From Rhizophagus clarus (Eukaryota > Glomeromycota > Glomeromycetes > Glomerales > Glomeraceae): DNA of 64,000 nt. This document shows positions 1 to 10,722 of this stretch, one piece after another. Positions within the stretch are counted from its first letter, which is position 1. The number at the start of each line of letters is the position of its first letter. The translations under genes and the position numbers were made by a program. The stretch is taken from the NCBI GenBank assembly GCA_015698045.1, contig BLAL01000215.1, positions 868,001-932,000 on the forward strand. The letters are read 5' to 3'. The notes under the pieces were generated by a model. That model saw only the letters and a list, made by a program, of their open reading frames with translations. It searched no databases and had not been told where the DNA came from.

Positions 1-28
1 TTCAAATCGGAAAAATTAAATCACGTAC

Positions 29-2330
29 CTAAAATTCCGTTCATCCGTTCAAAGCTATAACACCAGAATGAGGACAAAGGACCATAGTCTAATGCGCATT
101 CACAGATATGGAGACAGAGATGCAGATTAGGACTTATTTTTTCTTGACCATATTTTTGTTCAATTAATTTGTTCATCTCTATCAGTCTTGTAAACGCTTC
201 ATTTAACATATTTTTTTGTAGCTCTCAGTTTGTTAAGATCTTGCAAGCGCGCACGAAATATGCAAGAATTTTTCGGTCGATGTATCCAAGGAAACTCCAT
301 GTGATAGGTATTGCAAAAATTAACATGAAGGTTTTCCACATGTCCGCCGTGAAACTTGAGAATCCTTCACCGGTAGCTATTCTGACAGGGCGGCGTCCAA
401 GGTCACTTGGGAACTTTATCATGTCAGCTCTCTCTTGCATAATTTTGAGCTTTTCGTTATTTAATATACCTTCGCCTATCCAGAGTTTCGTTACGATCCA
501 TTTCGCAACACCGAGAAAAAGGCAATGCATAGGATCAACCACGCAAAAGCGAACAGGATTAAAATAAAGCAAGCGGTATATCTCCGACCAGCGAACATGA
601 TGTTCAGAGACATGGGCTCTTCGTGCTTCTTCAGTTGCACATTGTTTCCACTCACTTGCTTTTTCTCTTATTTCATTAATATCTCGCTCAACAAACCAGT
701 CGTCTAAATCTGCAAACCCCCCAAAATTTGGTTGATTGTTTATAAAATTTGCCGATTTGTAACATCGGTAGCATGCAATACGAGCCGAGATGAAACCACA
801 TAATTTCCGAGACGCAGGGACGTCGCTAGAACAGCCAATGATTGCACCACGGACAAATCGACCGTTGTTGTGTTCGTTTGTTTTTATAAAATAGCCATTC
901 CACAAACGATTTAACTGGTTAACGATCGGATACAAATAATTGTTAATTTCATGTTGGCTTGGTTCTTTCGGACCAGGCATTACTGCTAGTGTGAGAATAT
1001 TGTATGGCTTGAAGCGTTCATTACGCGGCAAATTACAAAAAACGGCATAAATCACACCAACAGAATATTGTGAATTTACGAATGGCTGGAACCAATCCAT
1101 ATTTAACATTAATCCGATATGAGTATCGGCAAATTCTTTTGTAAAAAACAGCGCACCATCATCATCTGTAAAACTTTTCCAGACCCTACCATCATAGATA
1201 TCGAATAAAGCTTCAGTTCCGTTTTTCCTTTCTGACCACTTCCGACATGACATTTCAAAATTTTTGCGATTAAAAAAAAGGGTCAATTGTTGCTTAATAT
1301 TTATTAACGGGAATGTCATTATCGGACGGAAAATGGGATTATTACTACTATTATTACTATCTATTTTCGTTAATAGAGGGTTATTGCATTGTTGTCGAAA
1401 TCGTTCTATTCTGTGATTTGGATAGTTTACAAAACTGCAAGTTGGTATTTCAGTATTGTCTAATAATTCTTTTATATCATACAATTTGTGACATCTGTCA
1501 CAGGCTGCATATTTAATTATCGTTGTGGATATCCCCAACACCTTTTTAGCCATATATAAAGAGGAAGGAAAAGATGAAAATTTATTTTCATCTATTGTCA
1601 AAAGAAAAAATCTTAAGAACTTGAACAAAGAATCTATAGCTACATTGGAAAGTTTAAATCGTTGTTGATATTGTAATATCCACAAAATAGTCCAAGTATA
1701 ATTATCATTAATGTTAATGTTAGGAAGAATTGGTTCGCCATCATCGAAATCTGTTGATGCAAAATTGACTTCCTCATCGTCATCATCTTCATAATCATCG
1801 GAATAATTAGAATCGCTATCTTCAGTATCTCCATTTTTATCGTCATCATCTTCAGAATCCCCGTCTTGATCATTCTCGTTTCTTACATTATCCAATAATA
1901 AATTTTCAAGAACAAGATCGGATATTTTTCTTTTCTTTATCGTTCGATGTTTTGCCGATTCATGTATAGGTGTCTTCTTTGTTAAAAAGAAATAGTTTCT
2001 TGTGAGTAATGGTTCAATATCTTCGGACAATGGTTCAATATCTTCGGACAATTGTTCAATATCTTCGGATAATTGTTCAGTTATATCAGGTGATGTATCA
2101 TTTATCCCTTGTATTGGGTCGCATTCCATTACATCTTCATCAACAGCATCAGATGATATAACATTTGAAGAACCTTCTTGATAATTGTTACCAAAATTAT
2201 TATTCGCATTAGATTTTAATTTATATTTTAACTCATGTTTCAGTTTAGTCCTTGGATCAACCAATTTACCGTTACATTCTTTACAGAAACAATGCACTTT
2301 GGTTCTGGTTCTTGTATCTAGAGATTCCGA

Positions 2331-2333
<3 letters not shown>
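29..2333 (-). pseudogene. Tnp2-type (CACTA-like) transposase, 5' part, with an in-frame stop
   Basis: One long minus-strand frame starts at the ATG at 2331-2333 and reads to a GTACGT splice donor at 28-23; the gene continues off the left edge. The N-terminal third is acidic and low-complexity and holds a short repeat of seven residues (LSEDIEP-like, 21 bp, near 2010-2080). The rest carries Tnp2 family landmarks in order: MDWFQPF, PGPKEPSQHEIN, CSSDVPASRKLCGF, a CYRCY pair, DPMHCLFLG and, near the exon end, FERMNGILG. The family cuts and pastes CACTA-like elements. The frame is interrupted by TGA at 225-227, and translation on both sides is collinear (..CKILTN, stop, ELQKNML..), so this is a point mutation, probably CGA to TGA, and not an intron. 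An upstream ATG at 2384 would translate a poly-A tract as lysines and is unlikely. Family call is firm; whether the copy is active is doubtful. Confidence 0.85.

Positions 2334-2372
<39 letters not shown>
2333..2372. repeat. 40-base poly-T homopolymer
   Basis: Forty consecutive T on the plus strand, so a run of A directly abuts the transposase start codon on the minus strand. The length may be uncertain in the assembly. Confidence 0.9.
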
Positions 2373-2375
<3 letters not shown>

Positions 2376-3480
2376 GAATTGCAAATCAATCTAATTGGTT
2401 CGGCAATCCCGATTCTTGGTCCATTTTTGTCAAGGCACAGCTTGGTAATTAAGCTATTTTGATAATAACACATGACAATGATGTCAAGACCAATGTATTT
2501 TATCAAATACTAAAATATAATTTTATTTTTGCTAATTCTCTAATTAAATTTGGTATTAAGGGGTATAATTATACTAGAAAATTTTTTCAAATTCAATTAA
2601 TCCGATTCTTGAAACATGTCAATCGACTTACTAATAAATCTCATATATCATCACGAATTCGAAAGATCCAAATAATTTAAGTAGAGATGTAGCAATTTCC
2701 TATTCACAGATCAAAATGCGAGAGTTATAAAAAAAGTGTCTTAGTTGTTCGCAACTGCAACAACATCAAAATTTAACACTTGGCCTATTCTTTCGAATAT
2801 ATCAAAAATTAGGAAAAACTATATTTCATTTTTTTTTTATATATTTTCTTTCAAGTCGTCAATTTCTAGTACATCAGTATCATTTAAAGCTGTTAACGAG
2901 ATATCAAATATTTATTATTTTATCTTTTATTGAGTCGCTTACAATAATACGTTGAGTTATAGCATATATACGTTTATTCTAACAATCAGTCATGGTTAAA
3001 ATTACTTGTTAATTAATAGAATTGTTTTAATAAATCTTTAATTCTTCTTTTGCCCTTGGCAGTTGGCACAGACGTACAGTTTGTTAATACCACGTGACTA
3101 GATAGTGCATAAATGTCACCCGACGTGATTGGCAGGAGCTATAAAGTTTGTTTGCGTTTACCGCATTTACCATGCACGTTCTACAAATCGGTGATTTCCA
3201 ATTTGTTTACGTTTACTATAAATTTGCTCGTGAGTATGGTACATTTGCGTACGTTTACCACGCTTTCTTTCTTTTTTCTCCACGTTTTAGTACGATGCAA
3301 CAAATTTTCTTTGTTGCCTTTCGTTTTTTTCGTTAATGGTTGACGATATTTTTCGCCTTATTTTTCGCCTTATTTTCGTCGGCTTAACAAAGTAAGCATA
3401 TTTCTTTTCGCCAATTATATTTCCTGTCGGAAAAACCAGCTTCCGTAAGTATAACTTTATCAAGCTTCAAATGTGTTATT
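2373..3480. other. Non-coding AT-rich stretch
   Basis: No convincing gene. Around 3140-3270 the motif GTTTACGTTTAC/GTTTACC recurs loosely. Two short overlapping open frames at 3113-3343 have phenylalanine-rich, composition-driven translations and no start context or splice partners, so I leave them out. A CACGTG site lies at about 3091. Confidence 0.5.
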
Positions 3481-3950
3481 ACTAATTTGGACATGTTATT
3501 TATGATAATGATATAATATTTAGTTTATTAATATATTTTAATTAATTCATTGATATACTTTATTGATATATTTTAATTAATTTATTGATATTTTTAATTA
3601 TTAATTGTTTACTGATATATTTTAATTAATTTATTGATATATTCTATTAATTGATAATGCTATAATATTTAGTTTATTGATATATTTTAATTAATTGATA
3701 GCGATATAATATCTAGTTTACTGATATATTTAAATATTGATTGATTTATCTTAATTTAATTAATGTAGTTTACTGATTATTTTAAATAATACATTTTAAT
3801 TAATTGAAAGCGATATAATATCAAGTTTATTTAATTTATTGATTTATTTTAATTAATATTGATAGCGATATATTTTATTAAATGATAACGAGTCTTATTA
3901 ATTTAATCTATCTTTTATTTTAATCAGACGATAACGAAAATGGTTCAGAA
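3481..3950. repeat. Degenerate AT minisatellite
   Basis: Irregular tandem copies of a motif close to TTGATATATTTTAATTAATT with interspersed GATAGCGATATAATAT. It lies directly upstream of the RS-rich gene. Confidence 0.7.
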
Positions 3951-3965
3951 GACGTAAGTAACGGT

Positions 3966-3974
3966 TATATATAG
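3966..3974 (+). promoter_or_regulatory. Probable TATA box of the RS-rich gene
   Basis: TATATATAG lies about 55 bases before the ATG at 4025, a plausible position for a core promoter. It stands out only moderately in such AT-rich DNA. Confidence 0.45.
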
Positions 3975-4024
3975 AGCCTTTGTTTCTTGTTTAATCTTTA
4001 AATTATCAAATTATCAATATCATA

Positions 4025-6074
4025 ATGAGAAAATTCAAACCTTTAAATTTAATTCCTATTTCTCGTGATGGCTCTCATCCTCATATTAGATCTCAACGAA
4101 ATGAATCTAGTTCCCGTTCCCAATCTCGTCAATCTCAGCATCAAACTCATATTAATCGATCTCGTAGTCGCTCAAAATCTCGCTCAACGACTCGTCAACC
4201 TCGATCTCGCCCATCTCGATCCAAATCTCGTTATTATCATTCCGAATCCCAACGATCGCGTTCCCATCGCTCTCGCTCCCCTCATCGTTCCCAACGATCG
4301 CGTTCCCATCACTCTCGCTCCCCTCATCGTTCCCATCATTCTCATTCTCATCAACGTCGATCTCGCTCCCCTCATCGTTCCCATCATTCTCGTTCCCATC
4401 AACGTCGATCTCGATCTCGCTCTCATTCCCCTCATCGACATCAATCACGCTCTCAATCTCAACATAATCGAAACTATCAAAATGTCTCTAGAGGGAGATC
4501 AATTACAAAAAGTAATATTGTTTTATATTAGTGCTAATTAAATTTCATTTTACTTATACTATACCAATTTAACGTTATTGTTATAGGATCTTTAACCGAT
4601 CTATCTTTAACAATTCCTTCTTCTTCACCTCCAGCGAGCGGTAGTATTTCTTTCACGTTTCTTTACTTACTTGCACGTAAAATTTTTTATACTAAATGAT
4701 TTATATTAAATACTGATTTATAATAGGTGCTAACAACAGAGAAGTCAGCGAATTAAGAAGCATGATTTCAAATCTTACCAAACGTGTGGAAGTGCTAACG
4801 GAAGAAAGAACGAGTGAAGGACCAAGAAATAGAAGCCTATCCCCAGTTCTGTCCAGAGAGAATCGGCGTGCCCTTCCTCCAATAACTGATAAAAATTTCA
4901 AAAAAACCGTTCATGTAAATATATCTTTATTTTATTAAATATTTCTCTTTTGTATTGATCGTTAAAAAATGAGTGTTATATTAAATAGGATGAGGTAATC
5001 CATATTATAAACAACCTCGATTCGTCGATTCTTTTCGACACGTCAAAGACATTTAGTAAACAAAAAAAGTCGATAAATAAGAAGCTTCTACCAGCCGTCA
5101 AAGCAGCGATGCCTCCTTCATTAGAGGTATACGATACAGAACTTTTAAAAGTAATAAAACAGCTACACAAATCACGGCGGGAGATTTGGAAATTAAAAAA
5201 GGAGGGTAAGATAGATGAACACAATAAACGGCAACACATGACGTCGAGGAGAGATCAGGTGTGAAATTCATTATTTAAAATGACAATGTATATAATCTAT
5301 TAATTATTTTAATTTACTCTTTAATAGAAAATGACAAGAAGACGCAAAGGTTTCCAACACATGATCTTCACGCAAGACAGCATTCTAGATGATTGTCGTC
5401 CTGAAAATATGACTAGGGAAGTATTTATTAAAGATTGCGAAAAGGCAGTAAATACCGCAGAAGTCCATTCGGATGAATGGTCTACTGAAGACGAAGTTCT
5501 GGCAAATGAAGAGCGTAACGATAACATAAGATCAGGAAGGTTAATAAGTACAAATTCTGTAATTAAGATTCACAATAAGGAGTGGAGGTCTTCTAGAGTA
5601 CGTAAAGTTGCGAAAGTTTAAAACATAGGCGTTTATGCTAATAAGTTATAAATTTATCATTAGGTTAAAAGAATCTTATTTCGAGCGGACGAGATCGGAG
5701 TAAGCATCGGAACTGGGTTAAGTCGCAAACGTTACCGTCTAGATGATATCGATAAAAAAAGCAGACCAACACAAGACATGGCTAATTGGTGGATATCATC
5801 AAGGTGGATTGAACCAGAATCTGATGATGATGATGATGATGAGGATAACGACGGTGATAATAACGATGATGATAATAATGGTAATGATGATAATAACGAT
5901 GATGACAATAATGGTAATGGTGATAATAACGATGATGGCAATAATGGTAATGCTGATAAAAATGATGGAACTAATGAAGAACAAAACGATGATAATAATG
6001 GTAATTTAGAAGTAGATGAGCACCAAGGTCCCTTTTACTTAGAAGTACCGGTCGATATCAGAAGACGTACATAA
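4025..6074 (+). CDS. RS-rich protein with acidic Asp/Asn C-terminus, six exons, function unknown
   Basis: Exons 4025-4511, 4587-4640, 4727-4914, 4989-5258, 5328-5597 and 5664-6074 join in one frame through GT..AG introns (donors such as GTAATA, GTAAAT, GTGTGA, GTACGT) and give 559 residues. Residues 1-162 are dominated by Arg-Ser and Ser-His-Arg repeats, as in RS-domain RNA-binding or splicing proteins. A short heptad-like segment (VSELRSMISNLTKRVEVL) follows, then charged, conserved-looking exons (KRRREI-type, HSDEW, WRSSR, SRKRYRLDD, MANWWISSRWIEPE). The last exon is a run of Asp and Asn encoded by GATGATAAT-type microsatellite, ending FYLEVPVDIRRRT. I do not recognise the family. All five junctions preserve frame and no stop occurs, so it is probably functional. 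It could belong to a mobile element, given the repeats on both sides, but nothing in the protein proves that. Confidence 0.75.
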
Positions 6075-6239
6075 TTTAGGTATTTGTTTCATCATTTAAA
6101 ATCAACTGCTTGTATTTTGAGTGATTTAAATTCCGTTGTTTATAAATTAACTCTCTAATATCGTTTCTATCCTATTAATCTCTTTTTTAGAGCACTGGTT
6201 ATTTTATAGCCATTTATAAGTAACATGACGAGATAAATA

Positions 6240-6440
6240 TGATTTTAATATATTTTATATAAACATTCTATACATAATAATAATATAATAATAAGAACAA
6301 TATAGTAATATAATAATAATAATATGGACAATATAATAATATAATAATAATAAATATATCATAAATTGCAGTATATATTATAAAATAATAGCATACATAT
6401 TATATATCATACATATTAAATATTAAATATAAATCAATTA
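6240..6440. repeat. AT-rich (AATAAT)n low-complexity tract
   Basis: Runs of TAATAATAATA and ATATATTA without coding potential, 3' of the RS-rich gene. Confidence 0.7.
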
Positions 6441-6464
6441 TCGAAAATGGAAAAATAAAATAAA

Positions 6465-6676
6465 ACCGGACAATAATAGTAATTATGAATTACGAGAAAA
6501 TCGATAATAGAAAGATCCGATATATAAATCGGCATAAACTATTTTTGAAATGTTTCTACCGAGCTAAAAAACCGGACAATAATAGTAATTATGAATTATG
6601 AGAAAATCGATAATAGAAAGATCCGATATATAAATCGGCATAAACTATTTTTGAAATGTTTATACTGAATTAAACT
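6465..6676. repeat. Two-copy 106-bp tandem duplication
   Basis: Copies at 6465-6570 and 6571-6676, each starting ACCGGACAATAATAG, are nearly identical; they differ at a few positions such as ATTACGAG versus ATTATGAG, a C/T transition, and drift at the end. Confidence 0.9.
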
Positions 6677-6679
6677 TGG

Positions 6680-7090
6680 CAATCCGATTTTAGGAGATTT
6701 GGCATGATTATTTAAAAATCGGCGTTCTGATTTTGCGAGAATCGGCAATTATAATTTTAAAACGGTATTCCGATTTATGTCGATAAAAATAAAAGAATTT
6801 CCGATTGCCAACAATACGTGCCATAAAATCGGCAGCAAAATGCCATAAATAGGACAAATATAGCTATAAACCGGCAGTCTTATTTTTAGCTATCGACATG
6901 TTTATTTTAAAATCGGAATGCCGATTTTCGCAAAATCTGCCAAAATCGGCATTCCGATTTTTTGTTCATAAATAACGTATTTCCGATCACAAACAATTCG
7001 CGCCATAAAATCGGCTTTAAAAAGCCACAAATCAGACAAATATATCCAAAAATCGGTTAAAAATCGGACTGCCGATTTTTGATGATTTTT
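6680..7090. repeat. Clustered AAAATCGG/CCGATTTT motifs, transposon subterminal repeats
   Basis: At least ten copies of CCGATTTT or AAAATCGG in both orientations, often as the interrupted palindrome AAAATCGGCATTCCGATTTT. Dense inverted short motifs like these are typical of hAT subterminal regions, which bind transposase. A hAT coding relic follows directly. An open minus frame at 6902-7096 is just a translation of the repeat. Confidence 0.65.
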
Positions 7091-7134
7091 TTTCATTCGA
7101 CCTGTGTGAAATAGAATATCTGAACTTATTTAAA

Positions 7135-7389
7135 ATGGCTCGTGATTACCTAGCAATTCCAGGTTTACATTTTACAATATAGTTATTATGAATGAATTTT
7201 AATAAAATAATAATAATTTTATTTTTTTTTATAGCTACCAGTGTACCAGTAGAAAGAATATTTTCTGGAGGCACAGACTTAGTTGTGCAAAAATGATGTA
7301 GTCTTAAAGAAGTAATCATACGGGAGGTGATGTATCTTAAAGGATGGTGGAAGGCTGGCGTTGGGGAGTCAATTATTATAAATGATTAA
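7135..7389 (+). pseudogene. hAT transposase C-terminal dimerisation domain, broken
   Basis: MARDYLAIP (from 7135) splices over an intron (7163-7234, GTTTAC..TATAG) to ATSVPVERIFSGGTDLV. This is the hallmark of the hAT family C-terminal dimerisation domain, which holds the transposase oligomer together. The frame then meets TGA at 7294-7296 and continues collinearly as CSLKEVIIREVMYLKGWW to a TAA at about 7389. The stop sits where relatives have Arg, so CGA to TGA is likely. No catalytic N-terminal part is recognisable upstream; the copy is a fragment. Confidence 0.8.
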
Positions 7390-7593
7390 CTAAATTTTCA
7401 ATGAATATAATAAAAATTATAACAAAAATAAATAAAATATAACATTTTCTAGTGGGTAAATTTATATTTTTTTCGATTTCATTTTGTAATAATGTATGTA
7501 CGTTTCAGTAGTGGTGGACGTAAATAAACTGAATATAATATAACAAAAAATAAATATAAATATTAGTTTTTTGTGTATTTTTATTATAATAGT

Positions 7594-7795
7594 TCAAGCC
7601 AACTCATAAGCTAGCTTGAGCCATTTGAGCTGAGCCTGTTACTGGCTCAAGCCATTCAAGCTGAATTTATTACCGGCTTGAGCTTTTTTTGAGCTGACTT
7701 GTAAGCTATCAAGCCAATTTAAATATGACTTGACTCGGCTTGACTTGAAAAGTTCAAGTTGGCTCATGAGCTGACTCAGCTCATGCAGAGCTTTA
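7594..7795. repeat. Clustered GCTCAAGCC/GGCTTGAGC motifs
   Basis: About a dozen variants of AGCTTGAGC, GGCTCAAGCC and CAAGCC in alternating orientation, followed by AGCTCATGCAGAGC. This looks like a subterminal repeat region of a hAT-type element, but with a different motif from the cluster at 6680-7090, so the two probably do not belong to one element. Confidence 0.6.
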
Positions 7796-7799
7796 TAAT

Positions 7800-8572
7800 G
7801 TTTGGTTTAGAGTAAATGCTATTCTTGTAATTAGCTTATCTATTTTAAATTAGAAAGTGAGTATGAATATTTTTATATATACTTTATGGATAAGCATTGG
7901 TGTACAAATTATACTGAAAATGAATATTATGATATGAGCTTCAAAGACTATATGAAGCTGGAAAATAATCCTTCACCTTGCTATTTCATAAAGAAAGCAA
8001 TTCATCAATATGAAATGTGATTGAAAAATGTATCAAATAGGATTCAATATATTAGGTAAAAGCATAAGGTGCAAAGTAATGTAAACACTATGCCTAGTAA
8101 GCCTATCTAATTTCAGAGATACTACCCCAAAGGGAATCTTAGATAGATAAGTCACATTTATTATCCTCCCTCTCTTTTGCCATCAAAGCCTATTGCGCTA
8201 ATAAGTAGCTTTGAAAGATATATTATGTGACATAGTGCAAGTGCGTTAGAGATTTCAGTCTATAGATTTGAAAGAAACTAAATCTTAATTGATATTGAGA
8301 AATATTTTAATTCTGTGCAAGAAAATGCAAATAGGAAATAAGCTTATTATCTTTTGACTATTATTTATCTCAATAATTTATTCATGTTTTTTTTGGAAAA
8401 TAAATAGCTATATAATCTATATGCATGATTGTCTAATGAAATTATGGAATGTATCACCTGCCAAATAAAATATGAATATAGTTTTATTATAGTATAATAT
8501 TGCTAAATCAGCTAAAATTGGTTAAAAACTATAAAATTATTATAATCTGTTATAATCTACTAAAACAGTATT
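7800..8572. other. Mostly non-coding, with a small coding-like relic
   Basis: From ATG 7886 a 44-codon frame (MDKHWCTNYTENEYYD..) runs to TGA at 8018-8020 and continues coding-like for about 16 codons. It may be the 5' relic of the broken frame that follows; otherwise I see nothing. Confidence 0.35.
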
Positions 8573-9447
8573 ATGGATTTAGATAGTAGAGGTTATTCTA
8601 AGCTAATTAATACACATAATACTTATAGAAGCTCTGAAGAATATATAAGAATATTTGGTCTGATAAACCCTTTAGATGAATGATATGATCATAAAACACC
8701 AGAAATGTGATGCTCTCATATCTGTAATTTATTTAGAAAAATACTAGAAGATAACCCAAGAATCCTTTCTAAGAATGGATATATTTCAATGTATAGATAT
8801 TTAATTAAAAGAAGTGATAGAGTCCATGCTTTTCCAACTAATTACATATATTGTAATATATATGACTCCTTAGTTTTCATATATAAAAATGATCTTGGTA
8901 GTCTTCCCTAAACCTATCGAGATAATCACTTGAAAAGATGTATTTCTGAAATACTATTTTGAATGAATATGCAAGAAAAAAAGACATTCTCAAATCTATT
9001 AATGAAAAGGAATTTCACATCTGGTAATATAAACAATTCATATTATGGGAAAAGATTAAAATTAATCATTTTTGTCTAGAGCTTTTCTCCCAATCTACTT
9101 TACACTTAGAAAAGGATAAATTGGCATCAGTATCATATGATTCTGATTGTCATTCATTTAACTATGAAGCATATAAGCAGGTTAAAATAACTATGACAGA
9201 AAATACTATGTTAAGTGCTTCAAATTTTGAGCCAGCTTGTATTTCTGTTATCTCTGGTCAAGAAATGATTTTACCAACTTTTTACCAATCATCAAATTAC
9301 AAAAGTAATATAAGCAAAATATTTATCTCATCTCAATATGCAAAACAAAATAACTTATTACCATTTACAAAAGATACTGTATTAAGATTAAGAGATGAGA
9401 TAAAAGTCACGATTATTACATATAGTATAGAAGTGATTATTATTTAA
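8573..9447 (+). pseudogene. Unrecognised broken reading frame
   Basis: A coding-like frame starts at ATG 8573 (MDLDSRGYSKLINTHN..). It passes through TGA at 8681 and 8708, TAA at 8909 and TGA at 8960, then shifts frame; after TAA at 9025 it is open to the stop at 9447 (..EKDKLASVSYDSDCHSFNYEAYKQ..). The first two TGA codons fall where tryptophan fits (LDE-stop-YDHKTPEM-stop-CSHICNLF). Composition and hydrophobic pattern look protein-like on both sides of each lesion, which argues for decay of a real gene. I cannot assign a family. Confidence 0.4.
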
Positions 9448-9528
9448 TCTTATCTAAACTAATAAATATAAATATGATTTTAACACCTTAAAAAAAAGTT
9501 ATTTTGTATTTTTCTTTAATTTGGAAAT

Positions 9529-10085
9529 ATTACTAATATTTTTTTTTTTCTTTTTTTTAGTGACAGTTTGAATCTTAATTTTGAATAAGATAAATATATT
9601 AGTTTATTATTTTTTGATTTAAAAATATTATTAATACTCTTTTTTTTTCTAAAAATGACTTAAACTTTAATTTAAATTTTAAAATTATAAAATAAGTATA
9701 TTTGCTTATTATTTTAGTATATTCTTTGATTCAGAAATATTATTAATATTCTTTTTCTTTTTTTTTAGAGATAGTATAGATTTTATTAATCTGAACTTCA
9801 AATTTTAAGGTAGATATATTATTAATTTTGGTTTGCTATTTTGGTATTTTTCTTTAACTTAAAAGTATTACTAATATTTTTTTTCTCTTTTTTTTAGAAA
9901 TAATTTGGATTTAATTCTTTAAAATTGCAAGGTAGATATATTTTTAGTTTTTAATTTGTTATTTTTAGTGATTTAAAAGTGTTACTAGTGACCTCTTCCT
10001 TTTTTTAGGATTTTAATCTTAATTTTGAAATTGCAAGAGTGATTTTCTAATTAAGAATATTACTAATATTCTTAATTTTCTTTTT
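9529..10085. repeat. Degenerate tandem repeat, about 110-bp period
   Basis: The motif TACTAATATT followed by a T-rich run and TTTTAG recurs near 9531, 9630, 9741, 9869, 9983 and 10071. Motif plus polypyrimidine tract plus AG resembles a series of branch site/3' splice site cassettes, probably by chance. Confidence 0.6.
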
Positions 10086-10514
10086 TGAATTTTAAAATAT
10101 AGTTATTAGTTTATTTTTCTTATATTCCTTATTATTAGGATGTGATTACTTTGATTTTATTTTTATTTTACTTTATTCAAATTTTTGTTGAATTTTTTGG
10201 TTGCTCTTAGTTATTTTAATTCGTGATCCATGTAACAATCAGAGAAATTTATTAGGGAATTTTATGTAGATCATTAGTCGATCATTAAAATTGCATTTTT
10301 TAATATTATTAAAAAATCATTTGACACATGATCACATGACAATTTTACTAGTTAATTATGGTAATCATAACCTATATTTTCACACTATATCTGAGATTAT
10401 TTTTTTCTGATAATTTTTTGCAACTTTACTTTGAAAGGAAGGCGGATTTCAGGCTATTTTGAGCCTTCGTTTTCAACATTGTAAAATTTTGGTTTCGTGA
10501 TTTTTTCAAAAATT
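10086..10514. other. AT-rich, nothing recognised
   Basis: No open frame, RNA gene or clear repeat. Confidence 0.5.
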
Positions 10515-10722
10515 TTATTATATATTTATTATAAAGCTATTTTTGTTTTATTATTTCATGTTATTTTACGTTATATTTACCAAAACTATTTATTTATTAA
10601 CAGACATTTCTGCCATTTTTTATATATATTTATTATAAAATTATTTTTATTTCATTATTTTATGTTATTTCACATTATATTTGCTAAAATTATTTATTTA
10701 TTGAGAGGTATTTCTGCCATTT
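10515..10722. repeat. Two-copy 104-bp tandem duplication
   Basis: Copies ending in TTTCTGCCATTTTT near 10618 and 10722 share a TTATATATTTATTATAAA start and differ at scattered sites. The right copy overlaps the 3' end of the DDE pseudogene, so the duplication took in the end of that gene. Confidence 0.75.

Noticed and set aside
2185-2394. ORF rich in phenylalanine opposite the transposase start
   Set aside because: It is the translation of the poly-T tract and the antisense of the transposase.
8573-8962. Mitochondrial or mitovirus-like origin because TGA could read as Trp
   Set aside because: TAA at 8909 and a frame change are also present, no polymerase motif is visible, and the same TGA pattern occurs in clear nuclear transposases.
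9529-10085. Series of mini-exons suggested by repeated polypyrimidine-AG motifs
   Set aside because: No matching donors or open frame between them; better explained as a decayed tandem repeat.
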